Below are positions 1 to 9,303 of a stretch of DNA of 64,000 nt, one piece after another. The notes under the pieces are model-generated. The model was not told the DNA's origin and did no database searches. It saw only the letters and a list, made by a program, of their open reading frames with translations. This DNA is from Lithodes maja (Eukaryota; Arthropoda; Malacostraca; Decapoda; Lithodidae), in contig JBAKBP010001596.1 of assembly GCA_037953745.1 (NCBI GenBank), positions 1 to 64,000 of the forward strand, in the 5' to 3' direction. The position numbers and the translations under genes are program-made. Position 1 is the first letter of the stretch, and every line of letters starts with the position of its first letter.

Positions 1-154
1 CTATTAACGTAAGACAAGAACCAAGAATAAATACATTAAATATAAATAAAAGGACATAGAAGAAAACTATCTATTCATTTCAAAAAGGGTAAGAGACAGA
101 AATATTCTTACTTTAATATTTATCTTTTATTAATAGAATTAATAGTCCTTCTTT

Positions 155-196
<42 letters not shown>

Positions 197-1024
197 TTCC
201 AACTTACTTCCTCTCGGGCATAGGCTGAGAGCCTTAACATTCACCGCTTTACAATGAACAGTGAAGCCCGTGAGGTCTTGTTCCAGTCTAGGGAGTGAGA
301 CATGTGAAGCACGTAGAGTACAACGAGCACCTGCCATCTTGCCTTCACATGAGGCACGGTGCTCACTCATGGCCCGAAACGACCCCATCTCTGAAGCCAT
401 CTCGTTCCCGTGCTTCACTGTCTCACCCTCTACACTCGGACTCTCACACTTACACACACACAACGCCACCTGTTGAGCAGATAACTCACCAGGCATTGCA
501 CCCCTATAGCATATTTTGAATATGGGAATATTCATACAGTGCTATTTAATCAGGGAACAATGAGGGTATTTTATTGACGTTTCGGTGGGCTTTGTGGTAA
601 TGCACTGATACTAGGTACAGCACAAATTCCATCCCAATAATATCTTCCCATTAATACATCGGGATTTGAACCCGGGACCTTTGGATTACCAGGCCAGTGG
701 CAAGACCACTCCACCACACCTCCCCTTATACCTTCTTATATACCTTCTTCGGTTCATAACCATAGCCTACTAAGCTTCGGTTAAATAATAATTCTTTATA
801 AATACTACATGACTTTAATTAGTTTCAGTATTTTTCATAATTAAAGAGTATCAGTCAATAAAGGATACTAAGTCCTAAGATCCAAAAGGAAAGGAAGCAA
901 CAACAGGAAATAATTTTATTAGATATTACTTTTGTTTTGCCTTCAGCTGACTGATACCTTAATATATATCTCTGTGCTATCTAGATTCATCAAGTTAACC
1001 ACTTGAGGATCAAGATACGTAACA
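1..1024 (+). repeat. 5' LTR (partial), interrupted by a SINE
   Basis: Bases 1-157 and about 738-1024 match 7267-7709 of the 3' LTR almost base for base. The match ends in ACGTAACA in both copies. The intervening block is a SINE insertion that the 3' LTR lacks. Window base 1 corresponds to base 7267, so about 1130 bp of this LTR lie upstream of the window. Confidence 0.92.
158..725 (-). mobile_element. tRNA-derived SINE (family A), copy 1
   Basis: On the minus strand it reads from GGGGAGGTGTGG through an A box (TGGTGGAGTGG) and B box (GGTTCAAATCC), then about 450 bp of unique body, to a poly(A) tail seen here as a T run at 158-193. It matches the copies at 29077-29625 and 37947-38504 with few differences. 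Short imperfect repeats flank it (CCTTCTTTAGAT at 147-158 and CCTTCTTATAT at 731-741), consistent with target-primed insertion into the LTR. Open frames inside it are incidental. Confidence 0.88.
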
Positions 1025-1030
1025 GAAGAG

Positions 1031-1048
1031 TGGCGACCTTGCCAGGAT
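1031..1048 (+). promoter_or_regulatory. primer-binding site of the gypsy element
   Basis: TGGCGACCTTGCCAGGAT starts 6 bases after the LTR end. A TGG start that pairs with the CCA end of a tRNA, this close to the LTR, is where minus-strand DNA synthesis is primed. I did not identify the cognate tRNA. Confidence 0.6.
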
Positions 1049-1111
1049 TCGTTTCATACAGTTTCACTCAGTTTCATTAACGTTTCACTACTAAAAAACC
1101 GAATATTAATC

Positions 1112-3613
1112 ATGCCTCAACTAATTAATGAAGAAGATGCTCGAGTTTTCATAGAATCAGAACCCACAGCCCCTGATATTGACTGTCTGTCAAAATCCGA
1201 ACTGAAAGTGCTTGCCTCACATCTCCAATTAACTGTCTCAAACATGTCTAAAGTAGAGGTGGCTCAGACCATAAAAACCCACCTGTTCCCTGTAGAAGGC
1301 GGGGAGGGTGACGGAGCAGTTGGTGGGATCCCTAGTAAACCTAGCCAACTTGATGAACAATTGCCACCTGGTTTGACCGGTGATCAAATATACGAACTAG
1401 AACTAGCCAGAATGAAAATAAATGCTGATGCCGAACAAGCCAGACTAAAAATAGAAGAAGCCAGAATAAAGACTGAACATTATCAATATCAATATCAAAT
1501 AGCTCAACTAAATGTCCATACAAATGCTCCCGAAATTGCTCCCCCTCTGGGATTGACTATGACTAGTGTCATTCCACCTTTCACTGAGGATAATGTGCAG
1601 GATTTCTTTGTTTTGTTTGAGGAAGTTGCTGGAGGTATGAAGTGGACAAGAGATCAATGGCCTTTTATGTTACAAACTGTTTTGACAGGGCAGGCTCGAG
1701 CCACGTATTTGTCAGAAGTAGCAGAAGTTAGGCAGGATTATGACAATCTCAAAGAAGCTATCCTAAAAATCTATCAATTGCAGCCTGAGGCTTACAGGCA
1801 ATCTTTCCGTAAAAACCAGAAGAAAGTTGAAGAAACCCATAAGGTATTTGCCAGGACCATGACTAAAACTTTCAATCATTGGGTCAAGAGTAAGAAAGTC
1901 ACAAGCTACAACGATCTGAAGGAGTTGGTCCTGTTAGAAAATTTCCTATGGAAAATTGATTCTTCTGTATCCTATCATTTAAAGGGGAAAAAGGTAGATT
2001 GTCTTGCCGACGCTGCTGACATGGCTGACACATACGTGCTCAACAACAAATTTCGTGGAAAGAAGCCCTACGATAATTCTAGTTCTAATTTTAAGTATCC
2101 CAATCACAAATCTGACAGACCCAGTCACAAGCCTATAACGTCTTCCCCAGCTAGCCAAAACCGAATTGTTCCCCCAACTAAAAATGCGACTCAGGGCAAT
2201 GGTAACAGAGGTGGGCCCCAAACTAATAGTAATGCTCAAAGAGGGAACGTTCCCGTATCCCCTAAAGTATGTACTTTTTGTGGCAAGAGAGGCCACCTAG
2301 CTTATCAGTGCTGGGCCAAGGAGAGAACCGAGAGATCGGGGCAGACAGTTGCCGCCGTATCTCAAACTCCATATGTGCCTGTAATGCAGGACTCCCGACA
2401 GAAGGAGTACCTAGCACCAAAAGTTCCTTTAATGCAGGACTCTCGACAGAAGGAGTACCTAGCAGCTAACGTAAAACATCTAGACAGGGGTGTAGTAGCA
2501 TGTGTGGTGCAACCCACTAGGGTTAAGCCAATAATAATTTCACCATCAGTGCAGGACAGTTACCGTCCCTTTATTTCATCTGGCAACGTGAGATTAAATG
2601 GTTGTATGCATGAGGTAAAAATTCTGAGAGACACAGGTTCTACTAGCACCCTCATGGTGAATCCTTACACTGAGTGCCCACCTGGCGAACCAGTTGTAAT
2701 GAGAGGTGCTGGAGGCCAGTTTTATGCATACTTGGTAAAAGGCGAAATTGAATGTGAGTTACTACAGGGTGAGGCCACCATAGCTTTGTGTAGGTCCCAA
2801 GATATCCCTGTGCCTGGGGTAACGCTCCTTTTGGGGAATGATGTAGCAGGTGAGAAGGTCCGACCAGACCCCATTTTGTCACTTTCCCCTGTTAACGAGC
2901 CACTAACCGGTGAGCTCGAAAAGGAGATGCCAACAGTTTTCCCTGTGTGTGCTGTCACACGTTCAATGTCTCAAGTAGCAGTTCCCTCCGACAGAAATGT
3001 ACCGAATGTAAGAGTTGATGAAAGGGATGATGAGAGTGTGAATGACGCTCCAACTGTGCCTGATGATGTGACTGAGGTGGATTTATCTGACACCTTTATG
3101 GCTCATCTTGACCCTAACGATGACCATGAAACTCCTCCAAATTGTCCTAGTGGCCTGGTAGAGCTACAGAGAGATGATAGTGAATGCAAGGAGTTAGCTG
3201 CCAGGTCCGTGAGTGAAGAGGAATGTGAGAAGGAGGGTGGTGAATGTTTCTACCTCAAAGGAGGAGTCTTGTGGCGTAGATGGAGACCGCCACACAGACC
3301 AATCGATGACGGGGCTTGGGACGTCCATCAAGTAGTAATCCCCAAACCTTGTCGTAAAGATATCATGGAAATGGCACATTGTATACCATTGGCAGGACAC
3401 CTAGGTGTGAGAAAAACTCTAGACAGAATCAGAGCCCACTTTTACTGGCCAGGAATGCGTGCAGATGTAGTGGAGTGTTGTAGAGTGTGTCACACTTGCC
3501 AGATGACAGGAAAACCCAATCAGAAGGTGCCTGTACATCCTCTGGTGCCCTTGCCCGTTTTCGAGAATCCTTTTTACTCGGGTGGTAGTGGACATTGTAG
3601 GCCCATTGCCTAA
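1112..3613 (+). CDS. gag-protease-integrase N-terminus (833 aa open frame)
   Basis: The ATG at 1112 lies 64 bp past the primer-binding site and opens a single frame. Residues 1-380 are the gag capsid region, with a charged, coiled-coil-like stretch near 90-130. A zinc knuckle CTFCGKRGHLAYQC (C-x2-C-x4-H-x4-C) sits near residues 387-401 and would bind RNA. The aspartic protease active site is DTGST near residue 507. Residues 690-833 hold the integrase HHCC zinc domain (H-x6-H near 756-763, CxxC near 791-794, with the phrase HLGVRKTLDRIRAHFYWPG). The frame ends at an artefactual stop: removing one T from the run at 3571-3575 would continue into the integrase core. Integrase directly after protease is the notable feature. 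Confidence 0.85.
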   Translation: MPQLINEEDARVFIESEPTAPDIDCLSKSELKVLASHLQLTVSNMSKVEVAQTIKTHLFPVEGGEGDGAVGGIPSKPSQLDEQLPPGLTGDQIYELELARMKINADAEQARLKIEEARIKTEHYQYQYQIAQLNVHTNAPEIAPPLGLTMTSVIPPFTEDNVQDFFVLFEEVAGGMKWTRDQWPFMLQTVLTGQARATYLSEVAEVRQDYDNLKEAILKIYQLQPEAYRQSFRKNQKKVEETHKVFARTMTKTFNHWVKSKKVTSYNDLKELVLLENFLWKIDSSVSYHLKGKKVDCLADAADMADTYVLNNKFRGKKPYDNSSSNFKYPNHKSDRPSHKPITSSPASQNRIVPPTKNATQGNGNRGGPQTNSNAQRGNVPVSPKVCTFCGKRGHLAYQCWAKERTERSGQTVAAVSQTPYVPVMQDSRQKEYLAPKVPLMQDSRQKEYLAANVKHLDRGVVACVVQPTRVKPIIISPSVQDSYRPFISSGNVRLNGCMHEVKILRDTGSTSTLMVNPYTECPPGEPVVMRGAGGQFYAYLVKGEIECELLQGEATIALCRSQDIPVPGVTLLLGNDVAGEKVRPDPILSLSPVNEPLTGELEKEMPTVFPVCAVTRSMSQVAVPSDRNVPNVRVDERDDESVNDAPTVPDDVTEVDLSDTFMAHLDPNDDHETPPNCPSGLVELQRDDSECKELAARSVSEEECEKEGGECFYLKGGVLWRRWRPPHRPIDDGAWDVHQVVIPKPCRKDIMEMAHCIPLAGHLGVRKTLDRIRAHFYWPGMRADVVECCRVCHTCQMTGKPNQKVPVHPLVPLPVFENPFYSGGSGHCRPIA

Positions 3614-4665
3614 GACTTCCCAAGGTAACATTTATTTATTAACTATCATGGACATGGCAACTCGCTACCCAGAGGCTATACCCTTAAGGACTACCTCTGC
3701 TCCAACTGTCATCAAGGAACTGCTCAAATTCTTCACCAGAATGGGTTTCCCCCATGAGGTGCAAAGTGATCAAGGAACTAATTTTACCTCTAACATTTTC
3801 CAGCAGTCCCTGAAGGAGTTGGGTATCGAGCATGTTAAGTCTAGCACCTACCACCCAGAGAGTCAAGGGGTTCTCGAACGATATCATCAGACATTAAAGG
3901 GAATGTTACGTAAATATTGTACAGAGACCGGAGTTGAGTGGGATAAGGGGGTACCTTTTCTTTTATTTGCTACTCGTGAGGTTCCAACTGAATCCCTGGG
4001 TTTTTCCCCTAATGAGCTAGTTTTCGGTCACCAGGTAAGAGGTCCTTTGCAACTATTGCAGGATAGCCTAGTTGGCCAGGAGGGGAACCAAAACCTCCTC
4101 AAGTATGTTTCAGATTTCAAAACCCGGCTGAGATCCTCATGTGAGTTTGCCGCTCAAAACTTGACCGTGGCTAAAAGCTCCATGAAGAAATGGTATGACA
4201 GAAAAGCCCGTGAGAGGGAGTTTCAGCCCGGTGATGAGGTTTTGGTCCTGCTCCCCCTTTTTGGCCAACCTTTATCTGCCAAGTTCAGGGGCCCATATAA
4301 GATCATTCAGAGGGTGAGCATTACCGATTATCTAGTAACTACCCCAGACAGGAGAAAGCCCACGCAAGTATTCCATATAAATATGTTGAAGCCCTACCAT
4401 AGGTCCCCTGATTCCTCTCCTCCAGATTCTCCCACTGTGGCAGTGAATGTCAGGACCTGTGGACAGCCTGGTGCGGACGAAGTTTTCAGTTCTCTTACTG
4501 ACCCGCAGCAGACTGTTCCAGAGCCTGAAGGTATCCATGCAGACTTTGACTTGTCATGTAGCCTATCCAACTTTCAGTATAATTCAGTGGCTTGGAGGGA
4601 ATTACCATCTAAACTATGTCATCTTCCCTCTGATCAAGCGAACCAACTAATCTCTGTTTTATCTC
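3582..4665 (+). pseudogene. integrase catalytic core and GPY/F module
   Basis: This continues the upstream polyprotein after the 1-nt frameshift. The first catalytic Asp is in VVDIVGPLP, the second in SDQGTNFTS, and the Glu in the ESQGVLERYHQTLK region, giving the DD35E triad that cuts and joins LTR ends. A GPY/F module (KFRGPYKI, then HINMLKPYHR) follows near 4285-4400. After it comes a linker with LPSDQANQLISVLSRSYL, which resembles the segment just before RT in gypsy elements. The frame then breaks at about 4665, where RT begins in another frame. No RT or RNase H separates this integrase from the protease. Confidence 0.85.
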
Positions 4666-4666
4666 G

Positions 4667-5494
4667 GTCATACTTGTGCCAAAGCCAGACGGGAGCCATA
4701 GGTTATGTATGGACTATAGGCAAGTCAATGCTGTCACAAAGAACGATACCTACCCACTGCCACGGATCGACGACTGCATTGACCAGATTGGTACAGCCAC
4801 CTATATCAGCAAGATTGACTTGATGAAGGGATATTGGCAAGTAGCTCTCACCCCTAGAGCGAGGGAAATATCATGCTTTGTAGTCAACAATCAAGCCTTC
4901 TGCTGTAACGTAATGCCCTATGGCTTGAAAAACGCCCCAGCTACATTCCAGCGCCTCATGAATTTGGTGACTGAAGGGGTACCTGGGTGCGTTGTCTACA
5001 TTGATGATATTCTTATCTTTTCACAGTCATGGGAGGAGCATCTTTACCAACTTAGATTGCTATTCTTAAATCTTGCTGATGCCAATCTGGTGGTTAATCT
5101 TAAGAAATGCACCTTTGTAAAGAGTACGGTCCAGTATCTAGGATATACGGTAGGTCAGGGGCAGGTTGCACCTCCTCAAGCAAAGGTAGAGTCTATTCTA
5201 GAATTCCCAACTCCTAGCACTAAGAAACATATCCAAAGGTACCTAGGCATGATTGGCTATTATAGGCGTTTCATTATAAATTTTTCCAAGTTGACAGCTC
5301 CCCTGACAGATCTTCTCCGTAAGGATGTGAAGTTTGTGTGGTCCTCTGAATGTGAAGAGGCCTTTATTGCTACCAAATATATATTATCTAATTATCCTGT
5401 ACTCCGAGCTCCTGATTTTAATAGATCTTTTTCCCTGGCAGTGGATGCGAGCAATACCGGGGTTGGTGCAGTGTTGCTCCAGGAAGACGACTGA
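4667..5494 (+). pseudogene. reverse transcriptase (N-terminus deleted)
   Basis: It opens abruptly at VPKPDGSHRLCMDYRQVN, so roughly the first 90-100 residues of a gypsy RT are missing. This looks like an internal deletion joined to the integrase linker, since the frames differ. It then carries the palm motif KIDLMKGYWQV, the conserved VMPYGLKNAPATFQRLMN, the catalytic YIDDILIF near 5000-5020, and the thumb/connection region to LLQEDD. A stop follows where the RNase H frame starts, explained by a 1-nt shift. The enzyme would copy element RNA into cDNA, but this copy is dead. Confidence 0.87.
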
Positions 5495-5801
5495 GGTATT
5501 GCATCCTGTGTGCTATTTCATTAAAAAATTAAATTCTGCCCAACGTAACTATTCAGTCATTGAGAAGGAGCTGTTAGCATTAATTTTATCCCTTCAATAC
5601 TTTGCTGTCTATGTGCAATCTGCCTCTGGTGCCATCACTGTGTATACTGACCATCACCCCTTAAAATTTTTGCATAGGTTCCAAAATAAAAACCAACGAC
5701 TGACCAGGTGGAGTTTGTTGCTGCAGGAATACTCCCTGGATGTCAAACATATTAAGGGGGTCCAGAACGTGCTAGCCGATTGCCTTTCACGTATCTGTTA
5801 A
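5494..5801 (+). pseudogene. RNase H domain of the gypsy element
   Basis: The reading frame runs from VLHPVCYFIKKLNSAQRNYS through EKELLALILSLQYF and YTDHHPLKFLH to NVLADCLSRIC, the usual gypsy RNase H with its Glu and Asp residues. It is offset from RT by one base. Here pol ends after RNase H, with no integrase downstream, which confirms the unusual order. The stop is followed by decayed sequence up to the polypurine tract. Confidence 0.87.
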
Positions 5802-5815
5802 AGATTACATTTACC

Positions 5816-6075
5816 AGGTTGGCCTCATACAGCAGTAAGTTTAAATTAATGAGAGGATTTTGGCAATTAGCTCTCCCTTGTAGCGAGGTAAATATCATGC
5901 TTTTGTAGTGCGCTTTTAAGCCTTCAGCTGTGAGATGCCTTGCAGTTCGAATAACGCTCCAGCTACGTTCCGGCTATGTTCTGATGTGGTACCTGGAGAC
6001 GTTGCCTACTTTGGGTGATATCCTTATTATATCCTCATTATAATCTTGCTGTTGCCAATCTGGTGGTGAATCTAT
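5816..6075 (+). pseudogene. decayed second copy of an RT segment
   Basis: This stretch repeats the RT region 4800-5100 with many small deletions. Matching phrases include GGATATTGGCAAGTAGC versus GGATTTTGGCAATTAGC, AATATCATGCTTT in both, ACGCTCCAGCTACGTTCC versus ACGCCCCAGCTACATTCC, and GCCAATCTGGTGGT in both. It lies between RNase H and the polypurine tract. It has no open frame and looks much older than the main RT. Confidence 0.7.
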
Positions 6076-6122
6076 TTATGTATTATGTTTAATATTATGT
6101 ACTATACTCCTTAAACTCTTTT

Positions 6123-6136
6123 CTAGGGGGGAGGTC
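6123..6136 (+). promoter_or_regulatory. polypurine tract
   Basis: A purine-rich run (AGGGGGGAGG) sits immediately before the TGACATACGG start of the 3' LTR. This is the expected priming site for plus-strand DNA. Confidence 0.75.
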
Positions 6137-6318
6137 TGACATACGGAGCCCTGTATGTTAATTTAAGAGTTAGAATTAGAGTTGAAGGAGCCACACTACC
6201 CAAACGGTGAAGCAGACTAGCGAGTGGGGAACCAGCAAACTAGCCTTCACACCTGCGTGCGTCATAGGGGACCCTGTAAACTACTTGATGACCGACGCTA
6301 TGACGTATGTTCGACGCC

Positions 6319-6421
6319 AGGAGCTGTGATTGGACCAGGCACCTGCTATGCAACTCGAGGAGCTGTGAGTGGACCAGGCACCTGTTATGCGACTCGAGGA
6401 GCTATGATTGGAGCCGGCACC
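6319..6421 (+). repeat. 39-bp tandem repeat in LTR U3
   Basis: Two full units and one partial unit of about 39 bp, beginning near GGAGCTGTGATTGGACC, lie 40-140 bp upstream of the TATA box. Position and repetition suggest promoter or enhancer repeats, which is inference. Confidence 0.75.
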
Positions 6422-6462
6422 ACCCCCGCCTCCTGATTCGTTCCTACACCATCATTGTTTGG

Positions 6463-6497
6463 TATATAAGACCCGAGTTGTGGGCATTCAAATCAGT
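6463..6497 (+). promoter_or_regulatory. LTR core promoter: TATA box plus TCAGT initiator
   Basis: TATATAAG starts at 6463 and TCAGTC starts at 6493, exactly 30 bp downstream. That is the arthropod TATA/Inr arrangement. The U3/R boundary would be near 6494. Confidence 0.65.
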
Positions 6498-6646
6498 CTC
6501 ATTTGGAGTTGGGGAAAGTGAACTTGCAGCTGGAGGAAGACGGGGTGAAGTATTATAATGGGATTGTGACTGTCAGTCAGATTATATATGTGTGTGTTAA
6601 GTGTGTTCGGTGTAAACACTTACGTTATGTTGGTTAGTGAGATATG

Positions 6647-6830
6647 TGATTGGGAATTAACGTGAACGCTACTATTATGTGTTTAACTATTTGATTGCGA
6701 ATTAACGTTAACGCTACTATTATGTGTTTAACTATTTGATTGCGAATTAACGTTAACGCTACTATTTATGTACTTAACTATTTGATTGGGAATTAACGTG
6801 AACGCTATTATTATGTACTTAACTATTTTA
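6647..6830 (+). repeat. about 45-bp tandem repeat in the LTR, 4 copies
   Basis: Four near-identical units run as TTTGATTG(C/G)GAATTAACGT, then a short AT-rich arm and TTAACTA. They lie downstream of the inferred transcription start, so they would be in R/U5 or the leader. Confidence 0.85.
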
Positions 6831-7705
6831 GTTGCCTAACTTGTGGACTAAAGCAACTCTTTAAGTAATTGGGTTATGATGAAAGTAATACTATTGTTTT
6901 ATATTAATACTTACGAGTTCTTTCATTTTCTTTGAATTAAGCTTACATTGCTTAACGGTGCTTAGTACGGTGATGCTATTGTCTCATATTAGTAATATCG
7001 CCTTAGACTAACATGGCTGTGTTAATATTACTTCTAGTGATTTCCTAAGCTGAAGAAAATTCTTTTGCTTCAAAATATTATATTTTGCTTTTCATATTAT
7101 TTGAGTGAGACCTGAATCGAATCTATGAAGCGATCCTGTAACTTTATTTACTCATAATCAAACTTCAATGTTACGTGGTTAAGAAATACATTTAACTAAT
7201 TATTAAATATATATCTAACTTTTTATGTGACTTTGTATTACTCCTGATGATAATAATAATATAATCCTATTAACGTAAGACAAGAACCAAGAATAAATAC
7301 ATTAAATATAAATAAAAGGGCATAGAAGAAAACTATCTATTCATTTCAAAAAGGGTAAGAGACAGAAATATTCTTACTTTAATATTTATCTTTTATTAAT
7401 AGAATTAATAGTCCTTCTTTAGATATACCTTCTTCGGTTCATAACCATAGCCTACTAAGCTTCGGTTAAATAATAATTCTTTATAAATACTACATGACTT
7501 TAATTAGTTTCAGTATTTTTCATAATTAAAGAGTATCAGTCAATAAAGGATACTAAGTCCTAAGATCCAAAAGGAAAGGAAGCAACAACAGGAAATAATT
7601 TTATTAGATATTACTTTTGTTTTGCCTTCAGCTGACTGATACCTTAATATATATCTCTGTGCTATCTAGATTCATCAAGTTAACCACTTGAGGATCAAGA
7701 TACGT

Positions 7706-7709
<4 letters not shown>

Positions 7710-7771
<62 letters not shown>
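7710..7771. repeat. (TA)n microsatellite
   Basis: About 30 TA units directly abut the 3' LTR end. Confidence 0.95.
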
Positions 7772-7772
<1 letters not shown>

Positions 7773-8378
7773 CTAGGGGCAAGGGTAGTTATTTGTGCAT
7801 TTCTAGCCTTGGATTCTGACAGAATTCGTTATATTTACAATATAGAGCATTATTTGTTTTCTGTATGCTTTTATTTTACATATATGATGTATATATGAAC
7901 CTTCAAGAGTGCTAAAATAAGTTGGAATAGTATTTGGGTGGTGAAAAACGAAGATATTGGCCACCCGGTCATAATCTCAGGCGAGAGAGAGCCACAGGCA
8001 ACCCTCCGCTCTCGCTGTCTGTGAGTCAACTGAGGCGAGTGGGCGGTGTCTGGGTGTTATACAACGATATTTTATGCAACCCACTTGTGCTACATTATCA
8101 CGGGAGAGAAAAATAACCGATAAATGATGAAAATAAGAGGAAAAATAGGTGATAATTGAGGAGGGGGGATGGGGGAATAAGGTGGGGAAGGAGGGGAGGG
8201 GGGGGTGAGAAACACATGGATGAGTACTAGAGGGGAATTATCTCACCTAGAGACAAATTCCTTTGTTTTGATAGCCCCTGGGATGTTTTGGAAGGCTTTT
8301 TTTATGGTCTTGCTTCTGTGAGGCCTATCGCGTTCCCCATGGTAAGCCTTCCGTGAGGCCTATCGCGTTTGACGGGTT
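7772..8378. other. intergenic, no gene seen
   Basis: There is no convincing coding region. It contains a G-rich stretch near 8160-8205 and a short repeat, GTGAGGCCTATCGCGTT, seen twice at about 8310 and 8352. The short open frame near 7934-8116 has no recognisable motif. Confidence 0.5.
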
Positions 8379-8625
8379 AAACCCTATTCTGGCACTCCCT
8401 TAGTATGCATGCCAAGTATGGGCTCTCCATCTTGAAAACTGAGGGAGTTAGGGGGGAGGGGGTTCTACCCCTTGGGAGTGAAGGGCTTAAAACCTATTCT
8501 GGCACCCCCTTCATATGCATTTTTTTTTTTTTTTTTATGAGACAATGAACGGAGGAAGGAAAAACACAGATAAAATACTAGTATGCTAAGTATGGGCTCT
8601 CCATCTTGAAAACTGAGGGAGTAGT
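8379..8625. repeat. direct duplication, second copy split by a LINE tail
   Basis: A block of about 70 bp, from ACC(C)TATTCTGGCAC to AAAACTGAGGGAGT, occurs at 8379-8450 and again from 8489. The second copy is interrupted at 8519-8576 by the 3' tail of the Jockey-like LINE. Confidence 0.8.
8519..8576 (-). mobile_element. severely truncated Jockey-like LINE 3' end
   Basis: A T run followed by GAGACAATGAACGGAGGAAG is the reverse complement of the 3' end of the LINEs at 10044-11383 and 38857-41715. Only about 40 bp of the 3' untranslated region plus poly(A) are present. Confidence 0.85.
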
Positions 8626-9267
8626 TCATGAACAAACAGACAGAAAGTGCCCTTTATACAGTATAGTTAGTATAGTAGAGATAACTATAGAAGGCAACTA
8701 TAACATAATCAGGGCTATGAATACACCCATTCCTTCTCTCTATATAACTCTCTTATCTCAACACAAACACAGGCTATATCTTGCATACATATCACCACCG
8801 TTTATCTTTCTCCCTACCTCTCTCATAGATTTACATAAATACACTGGCCACACATATCTTACGATCCCTGCGAGGTGGCCACGACTTAATCGTAATAGAG
8901 ATAGCAACCCTAAGAGAAAGTGGAAGGAAAGGATAGCAAAGGTGGAGAGAGAGAGAGCAATCGTTACAAAGCACCGAAGGCCTCCATCGAACACTGTCAA
9001 TCACCCAGCCGCTTCAAACCCTTCTCTTTCCTAGTCTCTCTCTCCCCTGACAACTTTTTGGCTGATCCAGTCCAACAAGCAGAACAACAGCAGCAACAAC
9101 AATAACAAGAGTAAGAAGAGCGGTAATAAGCCACTCGTCGTTGGTTTCCGACCAAGGCAAACAGTACGGTAGGCTACATAAACATAAAGACAACCAGGAT
9201 ATATCATACACATAATCTCTCATAATCTCTCTCTCTCTCTCTCTCACACACACATGCTTATGGTAGT
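8626..9267. other. no gene seen; short simple repeats
   Basis: There is no recognised coding sequence. A CAG/CAA tract lies near 9080-9105. A phrase near 9168-9220 (taggctacataaa, then accaggatatatc) recurs in the microsatellite block at 13.0-13.45 kb. CT/CA repeats occupy 9228-9255. Confidence 0.5.
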
Positions 9268-9303
9268 CCATCGTAGTCCGATGATGACGTTCCCTTCCTG
9301 CAT

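Larger units (their letters stand above)
1..7709 (+). mobile_element. Gmr1-like Ty3/gypsy LTR retrotransposon, 5' end cut by window
   Basis: The element has a partial 5' LTR, primer-binding site, gag, protease, integrase, reverse transcriptase, RNase H, polypurine tract and full 3' LTR. The domain sequences are gypsy-like (CCHC gag, DTG protease, HHCC and DDE integrase with a GPY/F module, YIDD reverse transcriptase), but integrase precedes reverse transcriptase. That is the copia-like order known in the Gmr1 clade of Ty3/gypsy elements. The copy is inactive: one extra T near 3571-3575 shifts the frame into the integrase core, an internal deletion near 4665 removes the RT N-terminus, and a 1-nt shift near 5494 separates RT from RNase H. 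The outer target duplication cannot be tested because the left end lies outside the window. Confidence 0.88.
6137..7709 (+). repeat. 3' LTR (1573 bp)
   Basis: It starts TGACATACGG directly after the polypurine tract and ends ACGTAACA, giving TG...CA ends. The last 443 bp duplicate the partial 5' LTR. It contains two tandem-repeat blocks, a TATA box with an initiator, and AATAAA near 7292. Unlike the 5' copy it has no SINE, so it shows the empty target site. Confidence 0.88.

Noticed and set aside
113..535. A 129-143 codon protein starting MNIPIFKICYRGAMPGEL, seen three times
   Set aside because: It is the translation of the SINE family A body on the strand of its transcription; the copies are pol III elements with no coding evidence.
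3582..4823. Integrase-before-RT order caused by two overlapping insertions or misassembly
   Set aside because: The protease-integrase frame is continuous, RNase H runs directly to the polypurine tract and LTR, and a second element shows the same order, so a native arrangement is more likely.
8606..9034. A 142-codon plus-strand frame
   Set aside because: No recognisable motif, mixed low-complexity content and no start context; likely chance.
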